Shown here: piece after piece, positions 50,601 through 59,876 of the stretch | How the letters are laid out: every line of letters begins with the position of its first letter | Position numbering within the stretch: the first letter of the stretch is position 1 | Origin: Amaranthus tricolor | Lineage: Eukaryota > Streptophyta > Magnoliopsida > Caryophyllales > Amaranthaceae | DNA length: 64,000 nucleotides | Direction of reading: 5' to 3' | NCBI RefSeq assembly: GCF_026212465.1 | Contig: NC_080056.1 | Span: 11,265,089 to 11,329,088 of the forward strand | Position numbers and translations under genes: made by a program | Notes under the pieces: generated by a model | The model's input: only the letters and a program-made list of their open reading frames with translations | Database searches by the model: none | Told to the model about the DNA's origin: nothing

Positions 50601-53198
50601 GCGGGGGCAACTTATCAGAGGATGGTCAACAAGGTCTTCCAATCTCAGATTGGACGGAATTTAGAAGTATATGTGGATGACATGATCACAAAAAGCAAAC
50701 AAGCAAGTCAGCACGCCGCGGACTTACGAGAAACGTTCCTTACCCTTCAGAAACACCAAATGAAACTCAATCCCGACAAGTGTGTGTTTGGAGTTACCGG
50801 AGGAAAGTGCCTCGGCTTTCTGGTAGACGAGCGGGGCATTGAAGCAAATCCCGATAAGATCCGGGCCATACAGAACATGAGATCCCCCACCTTAGTAAAA
50901 GAAGTACAAAAGCTCACGGGGTGCATAGCCGCTCTCGGAAGATTCCTTTCCAAGTTTGCGGATAAATGTTCCCCCTTCTTTAAAACAATAAAACAACAGA
51001 AGTTCGAGTGGACAGCAGAAGCAGAAGAGTCCTTCCGCCAACTCAAAGAGCACCTGTCCACATTACCAAAACTAGTTTCGCCCATCAAAGGGGAGAAACT
51101 TGTCCTATATGTCTCTGTCTCCGAATATTCGTTATCCGGAGTATTGGTTGCGGAAAGGGAAAAGAAACAGCTTCCCATATACTATGTGAGTCATGCATTC
51201 CGCGGCTCGGAGGGAAACTACGGTGAAGTCGAAAAAGTCATATTCGCAATCGTCATGGCAAGCAGGAAATTGAAGCCCTACTTTCAGTCCCACCAGATCA
51301 TCATCCGGACTGATCAACCTTTGAAAAAGATATTGGAAGGGAAAAACAAGTCAAGCCGCGTCACAGATTGGGCAAACCAGCTAGCGGATTTCGGCATCGA
51401 ATACGAGCCTCGAACAACAATCAACGCCCAAGCTCTGGCTGACTTCATTGCTGAAAGCACTTTCCCCTATCATCCTGAACCCAATCAGGAATGGAAGTTG
51501 TATGTAGATGGGTCCTCAATGCAATCAGCAAGTGGAGCTGGACTCCTCATCGTGTCTTCCGCAGGGGTCCGTATGGAAAGGGCGGTCAGGTTCGAGTTCG
51601 CAGCATCCAACAACGAGGCCGAATATGAAGCATTATTGATGGGACTTAGAATTTGCTACGAAGCGGGAGCCAAAAAATTGTCCGCCTTCTCTGACTCCCA
51701 ATTGATTGTGGGACAAGTCAACAGGGAATTCGAAGCTAAAGATGATAGCATGAAAATGTACTTGCAGCAGGTGAAGGAATTTGTTCAAAAATTCGACAAG
51801 TTCACATTGGAGCACATTCCAAGATCCCAGAATGCACAGGCTGATTCCCTAGCAAAGCTTGCCAGCTCAGCAGAAACATCCGCGGCTCGAGACATTATCT
51901 GGGAAGTGCTTCCTAATCCCAGCATCAACTTCATGGTCGATACCATCGACAGATCAGAAACATGGATGGAGCCGTACATCGAATATTTGCGAAATCACAC
52001 GCTTCCCCAAGATGAAAGCCAAGCCAAAATGCTCCAGAAAAAAGCAAGATGGTTCGAACTCCACGAAGGAACGCTCTACAAAAAGTCGTATACACAGCCC
52101 CTCCTGAAATGTGTATCCCCTGAAGAAGGAAACTATATCCTCCGCGAAATACATGAAGGAGGATGCGGTATACATCAGGGAGTGCGAACTGTCATCGGGA
52201 AAGTCCTGAGAAGTGGATATTACTGGCCCTCACTCCGAGAAGACGCGGAGTATTTGATCAAAAGATGTCCTGAATGTCAGTACCACTCAAAGATAGGAAG
52301 GAAGCCATCTAATTACTTGACCGCCATGCAAGCCGTCTTGCCTTTCGACAAGTGGGGCATGGATCTCCTTGGCCCCTTCCCTCCGGCAAAAGGGCAACGC
52401 AAATTCATCATTGTGGCCATTGATTATTTTACAAAGTATGTAGAAGCAGAAGCCCTTAGCTCGATCACGGACAAACAAGTTTGTCAGTTTATATGGCGGA
52501 ATATCATCACAAGGTACGGCATCCCCCGGGTGATCATAACAGATAATGGAAGGCAGTTTGTCAGCAAGAACACCATCGAGTACTGCGACAAGTTTAACAT
52601 CCAAATCAGATTCAGTTCGGTGTCCAGGCCGCAAACTAATGGTCAAGTAGAGTCCGCAAACAAAGAGATCCTGAATGGCATTAAGAAGAAGATAGAGGGG
52701 GTCAAAGGCAATTGGGATGAAGAACTACCAGGCATCTTATGGGCAAGTCGAACAACCATCAAAGACGCAACAGGGCATACACCTTTCTCTTTAGTATACA
52801 GATCCGAAGCCGTGCTCCCAGTTGAAATAGGCGTACCCTCTACAAGGGTCACCTACTACTCACACGACGAAAATGAGGAAGGAAAAAGAGCAAACTTAGA
52901 TCTGCTGCCAGACAAAAGAGGAAACGCAATGCTGAGATCAATAGCACAAAAACAGAAGATGATCCGTAGCTTCAATCGCCATGTCAAAACCAGATACATT
53001 CAAATTGGTGATTTGGTCCTCCGGAAGATCGAAGCTACGGGAAAGATTGTAGAAAAAGGAAAGTTAGGGGTCAATTGGGACGGACCTTTCAAAGTCACCC
53101 ACGTCATCAAACCAGGAACTTTTGAACTAGAAGACATGAAAGGGAAAAAACTACCACGACCATGGAATGGAGACCATTTGAAAAAATTCTTCATTTAA
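47661..53198 (+). CDS. Gag-Pol polyprotein of the Tat-lineage gypsy element
   Basis: One open frame of 1845 codons. Gag domain at about residues 215-345 (AAFDGTSCPQEHL to SISLYLKKFHEAV). Zinc-knuckle-like CX2HX4HX4C near 480 (CDYHKEHDHTLAQC). Aspartic protease VLVDTGSTADLI near 622. Reverse transcriptase about 860-1050, with KWRMCVDFTDQNKACPKDDY and the YVDDM active site near 1002. First RNase H at about 1140-1270. Second, archaeal-type RNase H from 1277 (EWKLYVDGSS, NNEAEYEALL, DSQLIVGQV, LADSLAKL-like end). Integrase from about 1490, with HHCC zinc finger (CPECQYH), the DLLGPF and TDNGRQF blocks and NGQVESANKEI. No chromodomain. The ATG at 47661 opens MAPKNNPTQ after the primer site. The frame also extends upstream to an ATG at 47553 inside the LTR, which I consider a less likely start. 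No stop or frameshift seen. Confidence 0.96.
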   Translation: MAPKNNPTQTATVHSTDTDTSAGHANNQAVTRRDLDMLARNLTAAFSEQLRAVINNTPTQQRVLEDMAAQIKNLEERIEPHPEIPKSHESQDGNSRTSHSSRRNKNRRERSRAYLHPSKTDTRDGESKTATPDARTFLESKKRKTSESVQSLVDKRREERKKAELAGSSRPLTSATMPRNEADKSVLPEEPISLVSPLAMEILNTPNPGKIKVPNMAAFDGTSCPQEHLTAYKNLMLLYTTNSSLWCKFFPTTLTGVALTWYTSLPGGSIHNFAQLEGKFLSHFIASKRQERSNFHLLSVTQLEGESISLYLKKFHEAVLEVTDLEESVALNALINGMKAQRLKFQLVESQVKTYAEAMKQCQSYVTASEICQAHDPKRRKSEKKEAGSSLQSSRRREEHSSREKNYMPRRPAPPSDMGPPRARQVYVAEGETRTRNLGDGGNDPMFNRNRRDIFFAVRDQLPAPPPVTTPSDRRNYNLWCDYHKEHDHTLAQCRELKRILHQLADEGKLSRFLNPRDYNAGREGERRPWQQKHRSPKRNEARRESSDTQGTINMIFGGYTEEYPTIRAAKNSVHTLLKGPPMASSKGPVMKFDTTTSQPLQQPHTDPLVVTLKIGQMKVRRVLVDTGSTADLITMECLRKMKFEEKHLQPLDKPLIGFGGSQVIPLGTIILPVRVGEKNESRTMPIRFTVVDLNFPYNAIMGLPLINKIKAAIFPHQLLLQFETDDGQVGILKGDQVTARQCLVNTLKRGSSETPAKRKREDNVPAVMSVYRENPNTHERPRPIERYEEVDMFEGKQIKIGKDLPDTVKQDIVATIAEFRDVFAFCTEEMPGIPTSVACHKLDIKLGYKPVKQKLRHQGRERTEAAKEEVEKLLRAGFIKECKYCEWLSNVVLVKKPNGKWRMCVDFTDQNKACPKDDYPLPKIDRLVDSTAGHALLSFMDANAGYHQIPLATEDQPHTAFITSMGVYCCKVMPFGLKNAGATYQRMVNKVFQSQIGRNLEVYVDDMITKSKQASQHAADLRETFLTLQKHQMKLNPDKCVFGVTGGKCLGFLVDERGIEANPDKIRAIQNMRSPTLVKEVQKLTGCIAALGRFLSKFADKCSPFFKTIKQQKFEWTAEAEESFRQLKEHLSTLPKLVSPIKGEKLVLYVSVSEYSLSGVLVAEREKKQLPIYYVSHAFRGSEGNYGEVEKVIFAIVMASRKLKPYFQSHQIIIRTDQPLKKILEGKNKSSRVTDWANQLADFGIEYEPRTTINAQALADFIAESTFPYHPEPNQEWKLYVDGSSMQSASGAGLLIVSSAGVRMERAVRFEFAASNNEAEYEALLMGLRICYEAGAKKLSAFSDSQLIVGQVNREFEAKDDSMKMYLQQVKEFVQKFDKFTLEHIPRSQNAQADSLAKLASSAETSAARDIIWEVLPNPSINFMVDTIDRSETWMEPYIEYLRNHTLPQDESQAKMLQKKARWFELHEGTLYKKSYTQPLLKCVSPEEGNYILREIHEGGCGIHQGVRTVIGKVLRSGYYWPSLREDAEYLIKRCPECQYHSKIGRKPSNYLTAMQAVLPFDKWGMDLLGPFPPAKGQRKFIIVAIDYFTKYVEAEALSSITDKQVCQFIWRNIITRYGIPRVIITDNGRQFVSKNTIEYCDKFNIQIRFSSVSRPQTNGQVESANKEILNGIKKKIEGVKGNWDEELPGILWASRTTIKDATGHTPFSLVYRSEAVLPVEIGVPSTRVTYYSHDENEEGKRANLDLLPDKRGNAMLRSIAQKQKMIRSFNRHVKTRYIQIGDLVLRKIEATGKIVEKGKLGVNWDGPFKVTHVIKPGTFELEDMKGKKLPRPWNGDHLKKFFI

Positions 53199-53389
53199 TA
53201 AAATTTGCAAGGGGCCAACAGTAAGTGTCTCATCAGTATCAGTCCGCGACTACAATCACTCCGCAACAGTTGCATTGTAATTCGAAATTATTTCAATCAC
53301 TTGTATCCTTATCAATCATTAATAAACAGGTTTCATTTAATATCCGACTCTTATGTTTGCAAATCTTATTAAATCAGTAACATCGACAA

Positions 53390-53730
53390 GTCGGACCCCT
53401 AGATTGTGATCCCTAAGTTCAAAAAGATGTTTCCTAACCAGGACATCGATAAGTCGGACCCCCTGAGTGGGGTCTCTAAATTCAGAAATCTATGTTTCCT
53501 AACCGGATCTTCGATAAGTCGGACCTCCAGGTTGAGGTCCCTAAAGTTCAAAATATTCTAAAGTTTCTCGCAATGATGTTTCCCAACCGGGACATCGATA
53601 AGTCGGACCCCCAGTTTGGGGTCCCTAAGTTCAAAAAATATTCAAAGTCTTTTAATGATGTTTCCTAGCCGGGACATCGACAAGTCGGACCCCCAAACTG
53701 GGGTTTAAGGGCGGAATATTCTAAGTACAA
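53390..53730 (+). repeat. Motif array A between pol and the antisense gene
   Basis: Five copies of cgata/caagtcggaccccc-like units near 53390, 53443, 53510, 53594 and 53678. They are spaced about 53-84 bp apart and linked by related spacers (cctaaccgggacatcga before; gtccctaagttcaaaa after). Same unit and same orientation as array B beyond the antisense gene. Confidence 0.88.
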
Positions 53731-53749
53731 ATTTCATTGATGTCGCCGG

Positions 53750-53871
53750 CACATGACAAAGCATTATTCCGCGGCCTCAGATAAGAGAAGCCACGGCTCA
53801 ACAAACAATGCACATGACAAAGCAATATTCCGCGGCCTCAGATAAGAGAAGCCACGGCTCAACAAACAATA
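53750..53871 (+). repeat. 61-bp tandem duplication
   Basis: Two nearly identical copies starting cacatgacaaagcattattc (53750) and cacatgacaaagcaatattc (53811), each with a ccgcggcctcagataagaga core. Lies between array A and the 3' end of the antisense gene. Confidence 0.9.
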
Positions 53872-53972
53872 GCATGGATACCATGAACAAACTCCATGAT
53901 CAGAAATATATACATCACATATTCAAAATACAGTTGAATGTTTTACAAAAATCAAGTTACAAAGGTACAAGA

Positions 53973-56900
53973 TTATACATCTTCCAAAAATGCCTCGACG
54001 TCTTCACCCGGCGGCAGAGGAGATTCGATCCTTCCCTCTTCAAGACTGGGGGTGAAGCTGACATAATCTTCAACGTTGAACGGCTCCACCCCGATCTCAG
54101 ACAACTCCCGGGACAAGCCCTGGAGGATCCGGCCTTCGTCAATAATAAGGTTCGATAGATCAAGGCACAAAACCTCCAGGTTGGAGAGCGTCAAGTTTTC
54201 CGGGACATCTGACGCCGGAGGAGAAGAGAGAGCCAGCTGGTCCAAGTCGAGACATAAAGCCTCCCTCTCAGCCTCAGCATCTATCCTTTCGGACCAGGTT
54301 CTCTTTTCTTCCGCGTCCCAGACAGTGTCGACCAGTACCGCCGACTCCCCGTCCAAGACAGGAGCAAGGTTGGACAAAGCTTCATTCCCCTTCTGATCAG
54401 CAGTTTGCTGAAGGGAAGTAAAATCCATGCCCAACTCTGCGGCAGCCAAACGATACTTTTCGTCACTAATCATGGTTCCGGCCTTCACCATCTCCGCCGT
54501 CAGATCTCCAAGAAACTTCGACGCTTCCGGCTCATCCGAAAGAAGCCAGTCTCGAGCTATCCGGGCCTTCCTGGTTAGGCACAGTTTATATACCTTAGCC
54601 GCGGATAGAATCATCTTGAAGTGGGAAGAATCGGTCGACACTTGCTGCATAAGTTGTTGGTTCTGATGAACGAGCTTGGCATGAGTATCCATCAGCAAGC
54701 CGACTTCATGGCCGATGCTCGCAGACCTGGTGGAAGCAGCATCCAAGTTCTCGACGATCTGATCCAGCTGCTTCCTCGCCCTCTCCCGCCATTGTTCAGT
54801 TCTGACCAAGCGCTCTTTCAGCTCAGAACACTTGGCCAGTTTCTCTTTTAGGCTCGGCAGGTCCTCCCGCAGTTTTGATAATTCCTCATTCAGCTCTTCA
54901 CAGCGGGAGGTAAGGGCGGCCATGGTTTCCTGGTCCGCGGCACTTTGACGGTTGGCGTCGAGCTCAAAGGCCAACCGTATGAACGCCTGCAAAGGAACGA
55001 CTATTAAAGAAATCCGAAAGCAACAAGTAATCGTACTACTAAGCTTAAAAAGTCATTACCTCCGCCGCCGAAGCTTGTGCCTGACGCACCCTATCACGAG
55101 GGGCATAGATTCTAGAAGGTCGACGTCTACTTTGCTGATTAAGTTGGACGTCGCCCTGTTAAAGCGAACAACTAAGCCCTTATGCCCCAACTCCGGAAAT
55201 GGTGTTTCGTGTCGAAAAGGGGAAACCTCCCGACGACGATAAACCTCAGCATACTGTGATGAGGGAGCCGCGGAAGATTCCCCCATTTTCTCCTTCCCCT
55301 TGTTTGAAGATGGTCGTGGAGAGTCCAGAAGGGGCGATGCCTCCTCTTCAATCGACCTTATTTGGAGGGGCACGGCCGTAGGGATCGTGCCCACGGAGGG
55401 CCTCTTGGCCGACTTCTCCTTGTGGGAAGAAGAATCCCGCTTCCTCTTCTTCTTCCCACTCTTTTTTGTTACCCCCCTCGTCTGAGGAAGAATCACCCTC
55501 TCAGATTCATCGGGGATATGAACATGTTTTCTCTCCTCAAGGAGTCGGAGAGCCTCTTGCTCCGAGGGCACGTCCTCCAGACCCTTCTCCACAGTTGCCG
55601 AGTCCTACAAAAGAAAAAGTTAGGAAGAATCAACAAAAATCTTTTTCAACGAAGAACTTTGTATAAAGATATACCTTCGGAGGAAGGGGAAGAGGCTTAT
55701 CCTCGGGCCGCTGGATGGCCCCTGAAGCAAGTCTTAAGACGCTAAATTTCTTCATCAGCTCCGGACTCTTGGCTCGAAGATTTCTCTTGGCTATCCCTGT
55801 AAAACCATGAGTTAGAAACAGTCAAACGTGCTATAGAAAAGAAAAGGAAGAAACCCGGCAACTCTTACTCCGATCGATAGCCAAGCTGATGCCGAAGGCT
55901 GAGAGGAGGTTCTCATTCTCCAACTCAGGACGACCAGGTATCCAATTAAGTTGGACGTTCATTGGTTTCCTTCCCAATTGAACGTCCATCTTTGCATATT
56001 CAATGATCACCGCATCACTAAAGGAACATTGCGGGATCCCATTATTAAAACCCGAGAGATTGGGTTTGATGTCAAAAGAGGTCTTGATATTCCATCCCTC
56101 TGAGTTATATAAATACGCGAATTTCGTCCTATACCCCTTCTGGTTATCGGGGAGGTCTTGGACTATCTTCAGTCCTCGACGGTGGGTAAAAGTAATCCAG
56201 CCACAGCCGTATGATTGGGAATTACATAGGCGGGCTCTGAATATATATCTAAAGGCTGTGAGTGTTGGTGGCACGGCCAAAACTTTACATAAGATCAAAA
56301 AGGCCACCATACAACCCCAGGCGTTTGGGTATAATTCGGGCACTGAAACGTTCAAAAACTCTAACACCTCTCTAAAAAACGGGTGAAGAGGAAATCTAAG
56401 CCCTAATTCAAAAGAAGGAAAGTATACGGCTATACAATGAGGGGGAGGAAACCTAACGGTGTCATAATTCCCCGGGGTAATAATGTTTATGTTATCTTTT
56501 AAACCCCATTTTTGAGAGATGGCCTCCCGACGGTTGTCTAAATCTCTCTTGGTCTGTAAATCAATGAAGTAATTTAGAGGCCCGCCGTTTGGAATGTAGA
56601 ATGGAGGAGGAACTGGCGCTGCACTCTCTCTTCCAGAAGACTCGGCTGATCCTTCAAGGTTTTCCATATCTACATACAATAACCCTTCTAGGTCAGGATT
56701 TATTCGCGGCAAGTAATTTGGAAAGAAAGCAATGCTCACTTCCCAAGGAGCAGTTTTCATAATCTCCGGAGGGTATATAGGGGATACGGACGACTCATCC
56801 CCAGCTTTTATTGGTTCATAATGGGGGGTAATTCTCACCGAACTACTTTCATCCGAGTCATTCATGGGTAACCCCTTTTTATTAAGACGCCTACGTACTA

Positions 56901-56976
56901 TCAAAGGAGTTTCCGACAAGTTAGTAGGGTTGGTGTCTGAGTTAGCTATACTCTCTTGAATAGTCGCGACATCCAT
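53973..56976 (-). CDS. Antisense accessory gene (aORF) of the Tat element, putative gypsy-type transposase domain
   Basis: Exons on the minus strand: 56976-55869, 55796-55675, 55604-55245, 55155-55060, 54986-53973. The four introns (70-89 bp) are all GT-AG. Total 2700 bp, a continuous frame of 899 codons plus stop. Exon 1 holds a domain like Pfam Transposase_28 (putative gypsy type transposon), with CIAVYFPSFELGLRFPLHPF and ELYPNAWGCMVAFLI. Exon 3 carries a basic patch (KKSGKKKRKRDSSSHKEK) that looks like a nuclear localisation signal. Exon 5 is rich in heptad-spaced Leu (EELNEELSKLREDL, LKEKLAKCSELKERL), a likely coiled coil. Antisense frames of this kind are known in Tat elements (Grande, Retand, RIRE2 relatives); their function is unknown. 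The exon 3 end uses a GTTTAT donor, the least certain junction. Without it the frame shifts and stops in LRRRR. Confidence 0.8.
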
Positions 56977-57343
56977 GTTAATAATAAAGTAAAAGTCGAA
57001 ATTTGTAAAGAATGGAGATTAAATTCATGAACAAATTCAAAGTTCTAGGCTAACATTCATGAACAGATTGAAGATATTCAATAAATTCAAGAACAGTTTG
57101 AAGAATAACTTGAAGAAATTCGAATATCTGGGAAAAGTTTGAATACCTTAAGAAGTAATTTGAAGATTTGTCAGAAACTTGATGAAGATCTGTCAGAAAC
57201 CTTGAAGATCTTCAAAGGATTTGTCAGAAGTTTGAAGAAGGGATGAAGATTGTCAGAGCGTCTCTCTCTATTTTCTCTTTCTTGCAATTTGAAGATTTGA
57301 GAAAGTTAATGAAGATTAGGTGAGATGGAACTATTCCAACTAC

Positions 57344-57355
57344 CCTATTTATTGC
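57344..57355 (-). promoter_or_regulatory. Candidate TATA box of the antisense gene
   Basis: On the minus strand caataaataggg lies about 370 bp upstream of the antisense ATG. It resembles the sense LTR TATA region (ctataaatagg). The intervening sequence is GA-rich with repeated gaagat/cagaa words, like a leader. No independent support. Confidence 0.35.
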
Positions 57356-57421
57356 AGCAATAAATGCTTCACTTGGGGCTTGAACATTCGAAAGAAAAAG
57401 TGGAATTCCAAATGAAAGCTG

Positions 57422-58590
57422 GGAAGTCGATAAGTCGGACTCTCAATGAGGGGAAGCCATCAGATTTTTTCTTAAGTGTTTAATAATGACCGTGAAGTCT
57501 ATTAGTCGGACCCCAGTTGAAAGGGTAATTTTGCAAAATTTTTCTAAGTGTTAAATCCTTGAATATAGCCGGGAGGTCGAAAAGTCGGACCCCCAATTAG
57601 AAAGCAATGTCACAAATTTGTTCAAGTATCAAACCATCCAACCGGTAGGTCGATAAGTCGGACCCCCAGGAAAGGGTAGAATATCGATAATTATTCTAAG
57701 TCCTTCAGACTGTGTCCGTAGGGTCAATAAGTCGGACCCTAAACTGAATCTCCAGAGAGGAAAATTATTTTAAGAAGATTACACATTCAGCCGTCCGACT
57801 TATGGACACGATGGATGAAATGTGATGGAAGGAAACATGAAAATATCTTAAGGGCGAAGGATTTCCGTATGGTCGATAAGTCGGACCCCCATATGACCCT
57901 GGTCCAAGTGAAAAATTCTAAGTATAGAACCTCTCCTGTGTGTCCGTGGGATCGAAGATACGAGTTATGGGGCTCATTCCGTACTGTGCTGGAATAAAGG
58001 GGGCTGTTTTGACGAAGTCCTGAACATCTTTCCACAATTACCAGGAATATCCGTGCGGTCGATAAGTCGGACCCCCAGGTGGTCCTTCTCCTTCTCAAAA
58101 TATTCTAAGTATCAAAGAGGGATTCTCGTGCTGAACTGGCGAGTGAAGACGTGAACTATTAGTTCGCGGCATAGTTCAAACAGGTAGAAATGTCTTGGTG
58201 AGAATACCATGCCGCGTCATTGCTTGGGTTTTGACTCATAAATATTCCTGGTGTAACGCGCCATCAGTTCAAAACAAACAGATGATCTCATCCGTACGGT
58301 AGATAAGTCGGACCCTCCTATGGTGCTATTTTGTTAAAAATATTCTAAGTATTTGAGTATTTCCGTGATATCAACAAAGCAGGAGCTTGGATCGGGACTC
58401 CAATCATCCTACGGCATGATACAAGCCGCGGTCTCTTGTTCATAATATGATGGGGTGTCCGGAAGACTCATTGTGTTGACCGCTAAGTCGATAAGTCGGA
58501 CCCCCTTGGGGGTCAAGACTCGAAGATTTTCCAAGTATGCAGCTCGTCCGTGGGATCGATAAGTCGGACCCCCCTGTTGGCCAAGATGTG
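57422..58590 (+). repeat. Motif array B upstream of the antisense gene
   Basis: About ten copies of gtcgataagtcggaccccc-like units: near 57427, 57498, 57570, 57649, 57723, 57871, 58057, 58300, 58485 and 58552. Most are followed 20-50 bp later by a second conserved word, aaaatattctaagtat. Spacing ranges from about 70 to 245 bp. Variable 3' repeats of this kind are a known trait of Tat elements. Confidence 0.88.
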
Positions 58591-59035
58591 AAAAATATTC
58601 TAAGTATGAAACTTGTTGTATGTGATGTCACGGAACGCACTGAAGGGGAGGACGCGGATCCGCGCCCTCTCTATGATTCTGCTGCTGCCTTAAATAAATG
58701 ACCGGGGCTATTCCACGTCATACTTTAAGCCGCGGCCTTGTTTGTCTCTTTGACTCGGATTCGTTGCGTTTTTTATATGGCTAATTTGAAAAGGCCATAT
58801 CTTTTTCGTTACAACTCGGAATTTGGCATATGAACAGTCGATTCGAAGCTTGCGAGCTCAACTTTCATGATCCATCAGAAAATTCGCCAGATTGGGTATG
58901 TGTTCATCCTCATGGGGCTTTTGAATGTTCTTTATGATCGTATCCCTTCACCAAATCAACTACAATGGGCGCGTATTTTTCCGCATAAAGGAAGATATTT
59001 TAGGTCGTGGGGACTCTCCCCTCACATCACCCTTC

Positions 59036-59050
59036 ATGCGTGGGGCTAAA
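59036..59050 (+). other. Probable polypurine tract of the Tat element
   Basis: atgcgtggggctaaa directly precedes the 3' LTR. The purine run is short and interrupted, so the exact primer is uncertain. Confidence 0.5.
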
Positions 59051-59740
59051 TGTCATGGTACTGTTTTTGTTTTTAATTAATTTATTTATTTAATAATTAG
59101 CATCATATCCCTAAAATACCCTTTGACCTTTCGGGATTTGACTTTGACTTTTAGTCAATAGGCTTTCTGCTGGGCTTCTCTTCTTCTTTGGAAGGCCCAC
59201 GGGTTTTTACCTCCAGAATACCTAACTTCTCTGCCATCCCTCTTCTGTGGCTATCCTCCTTTTAAGGAGAATAACTACCCATCACCTTCCACTCTTTCTT
59301 CATGCTTGGCTCTCCTTGCTTCAGGCTTGGTAACTGCCCATTACTCCCATTATAATCCACCTCTTCCCTGAAACAACTTCCCTTCTTCACCACTATAAAT
59401 AGGGGCTACCATCAAAAAGGGAAGATCATCTGAAATAGCTTCAAAAGTATTCTTGCTTACATTATTCTCCTAGCCTTCCCAAATTCTAACACAAGCCTTA
59501 GCAATCTCAATCACGCTCTTGCATTCGTTCTTTAATCAGTCCTTCATTAATTTCCGATCTACGTTCTAACTTGAGCGTCGGAGGGGTTTTCCGGGATATC
59601 ACCCCCCGGGCAAGGCTAACGTGTTGTTTCACAGGAATATAAGTCGCTTCTCCTCACAAGTCGTTTCCCTTGATCCTACTGCCATCAACTTCCAGGTATT
59701 TTAAGTATCTTTTGCACTTCCTCGTTTCTTCACCGAAACA
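59051..59740 (+). repeat. 3' LTR of the Tat element
   Basis: 690 bp, three visible differences from the 5' copy. Its TATA box is at 59394-59401, so this LTR could itself start transcription reading into the Yippee-like exon about 350 bp downstream. The right target duplication acttt is at 59741-59745. Confidence 0.96.
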
Positions 59741-59777
59741 ACTTTAATCAATATTTGATTCGATTGAGCAAGTTTTA

Positions 59778-59870
59778 ATGGCTAACTTGGCTGATCATCG
59801 TGTTTATAGTTGCAATAATTGCTGGAATCCTATTGCCTTCAAGGATGATATTCTTTCCAAATCTTTCATA
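59778..59870 (+). CDS. Yippee-like protein, first exon only (rest interrupted and beyond the window)
   Basis: Yippee-like proteins are small zinc-binding proteins of about 105-130 aa conserved in eukaryotes, with a fold related to cereblon's ligand domain. Their plant roles are poorly known. This exon encodes 31 residues, opening MANLADHRVYSCNNC. The CxxC pair (Cys12, Cys15) is the first half of the family's zinc site, and DDILSKSF matches the conserved DDIISKAF block, at the same distance from the start as in plant family members. The exon ends in a GTGAGT donor at 59871, phase 0, where plant family genes also have an intron. A copia element starts 6 bp into that intron and a gypsy LTR ends 37 bp upstream of the ATG. 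The second zinc pair and C-terminus would lie beyond the window. Gene or pseudogene cannot be decided; some substitutions (CWNPIAF) are unusual. Confidence 0.75.
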
Positions 59871-59876
59871 GTGAGT

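Larger units (their letters stand above)
46934..59740 (+). mobile_element. Complete Tat-lineage Ty3/gypsy retrotransposon with antisense gene
   Basis: 12.8 kb. LTRs of 690 bp lie at 46934-47623 and 59051-59740, with target duplication acttt at 46929-46933 and 59741-59745. Order: 5' LTR, primer site, open gag-pol (47661-53198), motif array, antisense spliced gene (56976-53973), longer motif array, 3' LTR. The second, archaeal-type RNase H after the usual one, absence of a chromodomain and the long 3' region place it in the Tat lineage, where extra antisense frames and variable 3' repeats are known. LTR difference of three sites in 690 by eye implies a recent insertion. All parts needed for mobility look open, so it may be autonomous. 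Confidence 0.96.

Noticed and set aside
47772..53194. Many minus-strand and alternate-frame open frames across gag-pol
   Set aside because: Shadows of the strongly coding sense frame; none has recognisable domains.
54076..55745. Plus-strand frames opposite the antisense gene
   Set aside because: Shadows of the minus-strand exons, rich in Ser/Arg/Pro with no recognisable domain.
57422..58590. Regularly repeated GTCGATAAGTCGGACCCCC considered as a CRISPR-like array
   Set aside because: Eukaryotic DNA inside an LTR retrotransposon, irregular spacing (70-245 bp), degenerate units and no cas genes.
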